Origin: Streptomyces violens
Lineage (GTDB): Bacteria; Actinomycetota; Actinomycetes; Streptomycetales; Streptomycetaceae
DNA length: 64,000 nucleotides
Direction: 5' to 3'
Assembly: GCF_000717745.1 (NCBI RefSeq)
Contig: NZ_JOBH01000027.1
Span: forward strand, 1-64,000
The position numbers and the translations under genes were made by a program. Shown one piece after another: positions 63,890 to 64,000 of the stretch. Each line of letters starts with the position of its first letter. Within the stretch, counting starts at the first letter, position 1. The notes below the pieces were generated by a model. The model saw only the letters and a list, made by a program, of their open reading frames with translations. It was not told the origin of the DNA and did no database searches.

Positions 63890-64000
63890 CCTCTCTTGAA
63901 GACGCGTCCGGCTACTTGCCCAGCGGGGGCTCCCCCGAGGGAGGGGAAACAGGCCCCGCCCCGGAAGCCGATCGGCTGGCCCGAGCAGCCCTCACTCGTG
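63886..64000 (+). CDS. dprA: DNA-processing protein DprA, N-terminal part
   Basis: Only 38 codons lie in the window, starting ATG 63886 and overlapping the comM stop (ATGA). ADRLARAALTR resembles the start of the N-terminal domain of actinobacterial DprA, and comM-dprA is the usual order. Preceded by a Gly/Ser/Pro-rich leader. DprA binds ssDNA and loads RecA. Confidence 0.75.
   Translation, partial: MTSLEDASGYLPSGGSPEGGETGPAPEADRLARAALTR

Overview
The window is a very GC-rich actinobacterial chromosome segment with strong third-position GC, frequent GTG/TTG starts, Streptomyces-type small genes and no tRNA, rRNA, IS element or CRISPR array that I can see. Gene content and order (leuD, hupS, cofC, plsC, gpsA, ddlA, thiL, thiD, rpmB, recG, rsmD, coaD, rpmF, rnc, mutM, smc, glcP, ftsY, nsdA, amtB, glnK, glnD, ffh, rpsP, rimM, trmD, rplS, sipWXYZ, comM, dprA) match, from memory, the S. 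coelicolor core region around SCO5554-SCO5604. I therefore read it as Streptomyces or a close relative.

Layout. 1-18 kb: end of leucine biosynthesis (leuD), nucleoid protein HupS, cofactor F420 (cofC), phospholipid genes (plsC-gpsA), cell wall (ddlA), thiamine (thiL, thiD), rpmB, a DAK2 protein, recG, rsmD-coaD, and a translation/RNA group (DUF177 gene, rpmF, rnc) running into mutM. 19-28 kb: two accessory minus-strand genes (DUF6083 and a CAP-domain secreted protein), acylphosphatase, a small coiled-coil protein, smc, and the glucose permease gene glcP with a distinct operator-like control region. 27.7-31.7 kb: a minus-strand accessory block (LLM flavin oxidoreductase, NCS1 permease, NDH-2-like oxidoreductase). 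31.9-43.3 kb: ftsY, a Prim-Pol-like protein, nsdA, the nitrogen operon amtB-glnK with a GlnR-type box, glnD and ffh. 43.4-51.5 kb: a compact minus-strand cluster holding homologues of all eight genes of the uncharacterised E. coli yhf/php locus, in a different order. 51.7-64 kb: a methyltransferase, an HExxH protein, rpsP-khpA-rimM-trmD-rplS, four consecutive type I signal peptidases, a Nudix protein, a DUF2469 protein, yraN, comM and the start of dprA.

Most interesting signals. (1) The yhf cluster sits between ffh and rpsP. Two nearly identical 28-bp promoter/operator elements, one before the operon and one before the regulator gene yhfZ, suggest a self-contained regulon for an unknown compound. 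(2) A 67-bp element occurs twice, 21 kb apart (33402 and 54889), with no gaps. It shows both third-codon-position bias and a compensatory base-pair change in a hairpin; one copy forms the rimM leader. (3) Two perfect DnaA boxes lie in a short repeat after gpsA. (4) A nested palindrome overlaps the start of the glcP transcript. (5) A perfect 15-bp hairpin covers the ribosome binding site of the LLM oxidoreductase gene. Many genes also have a TANNNT -10 hexamer only 6-9 nt before the start codon, as expected of leaderless mRNAs.
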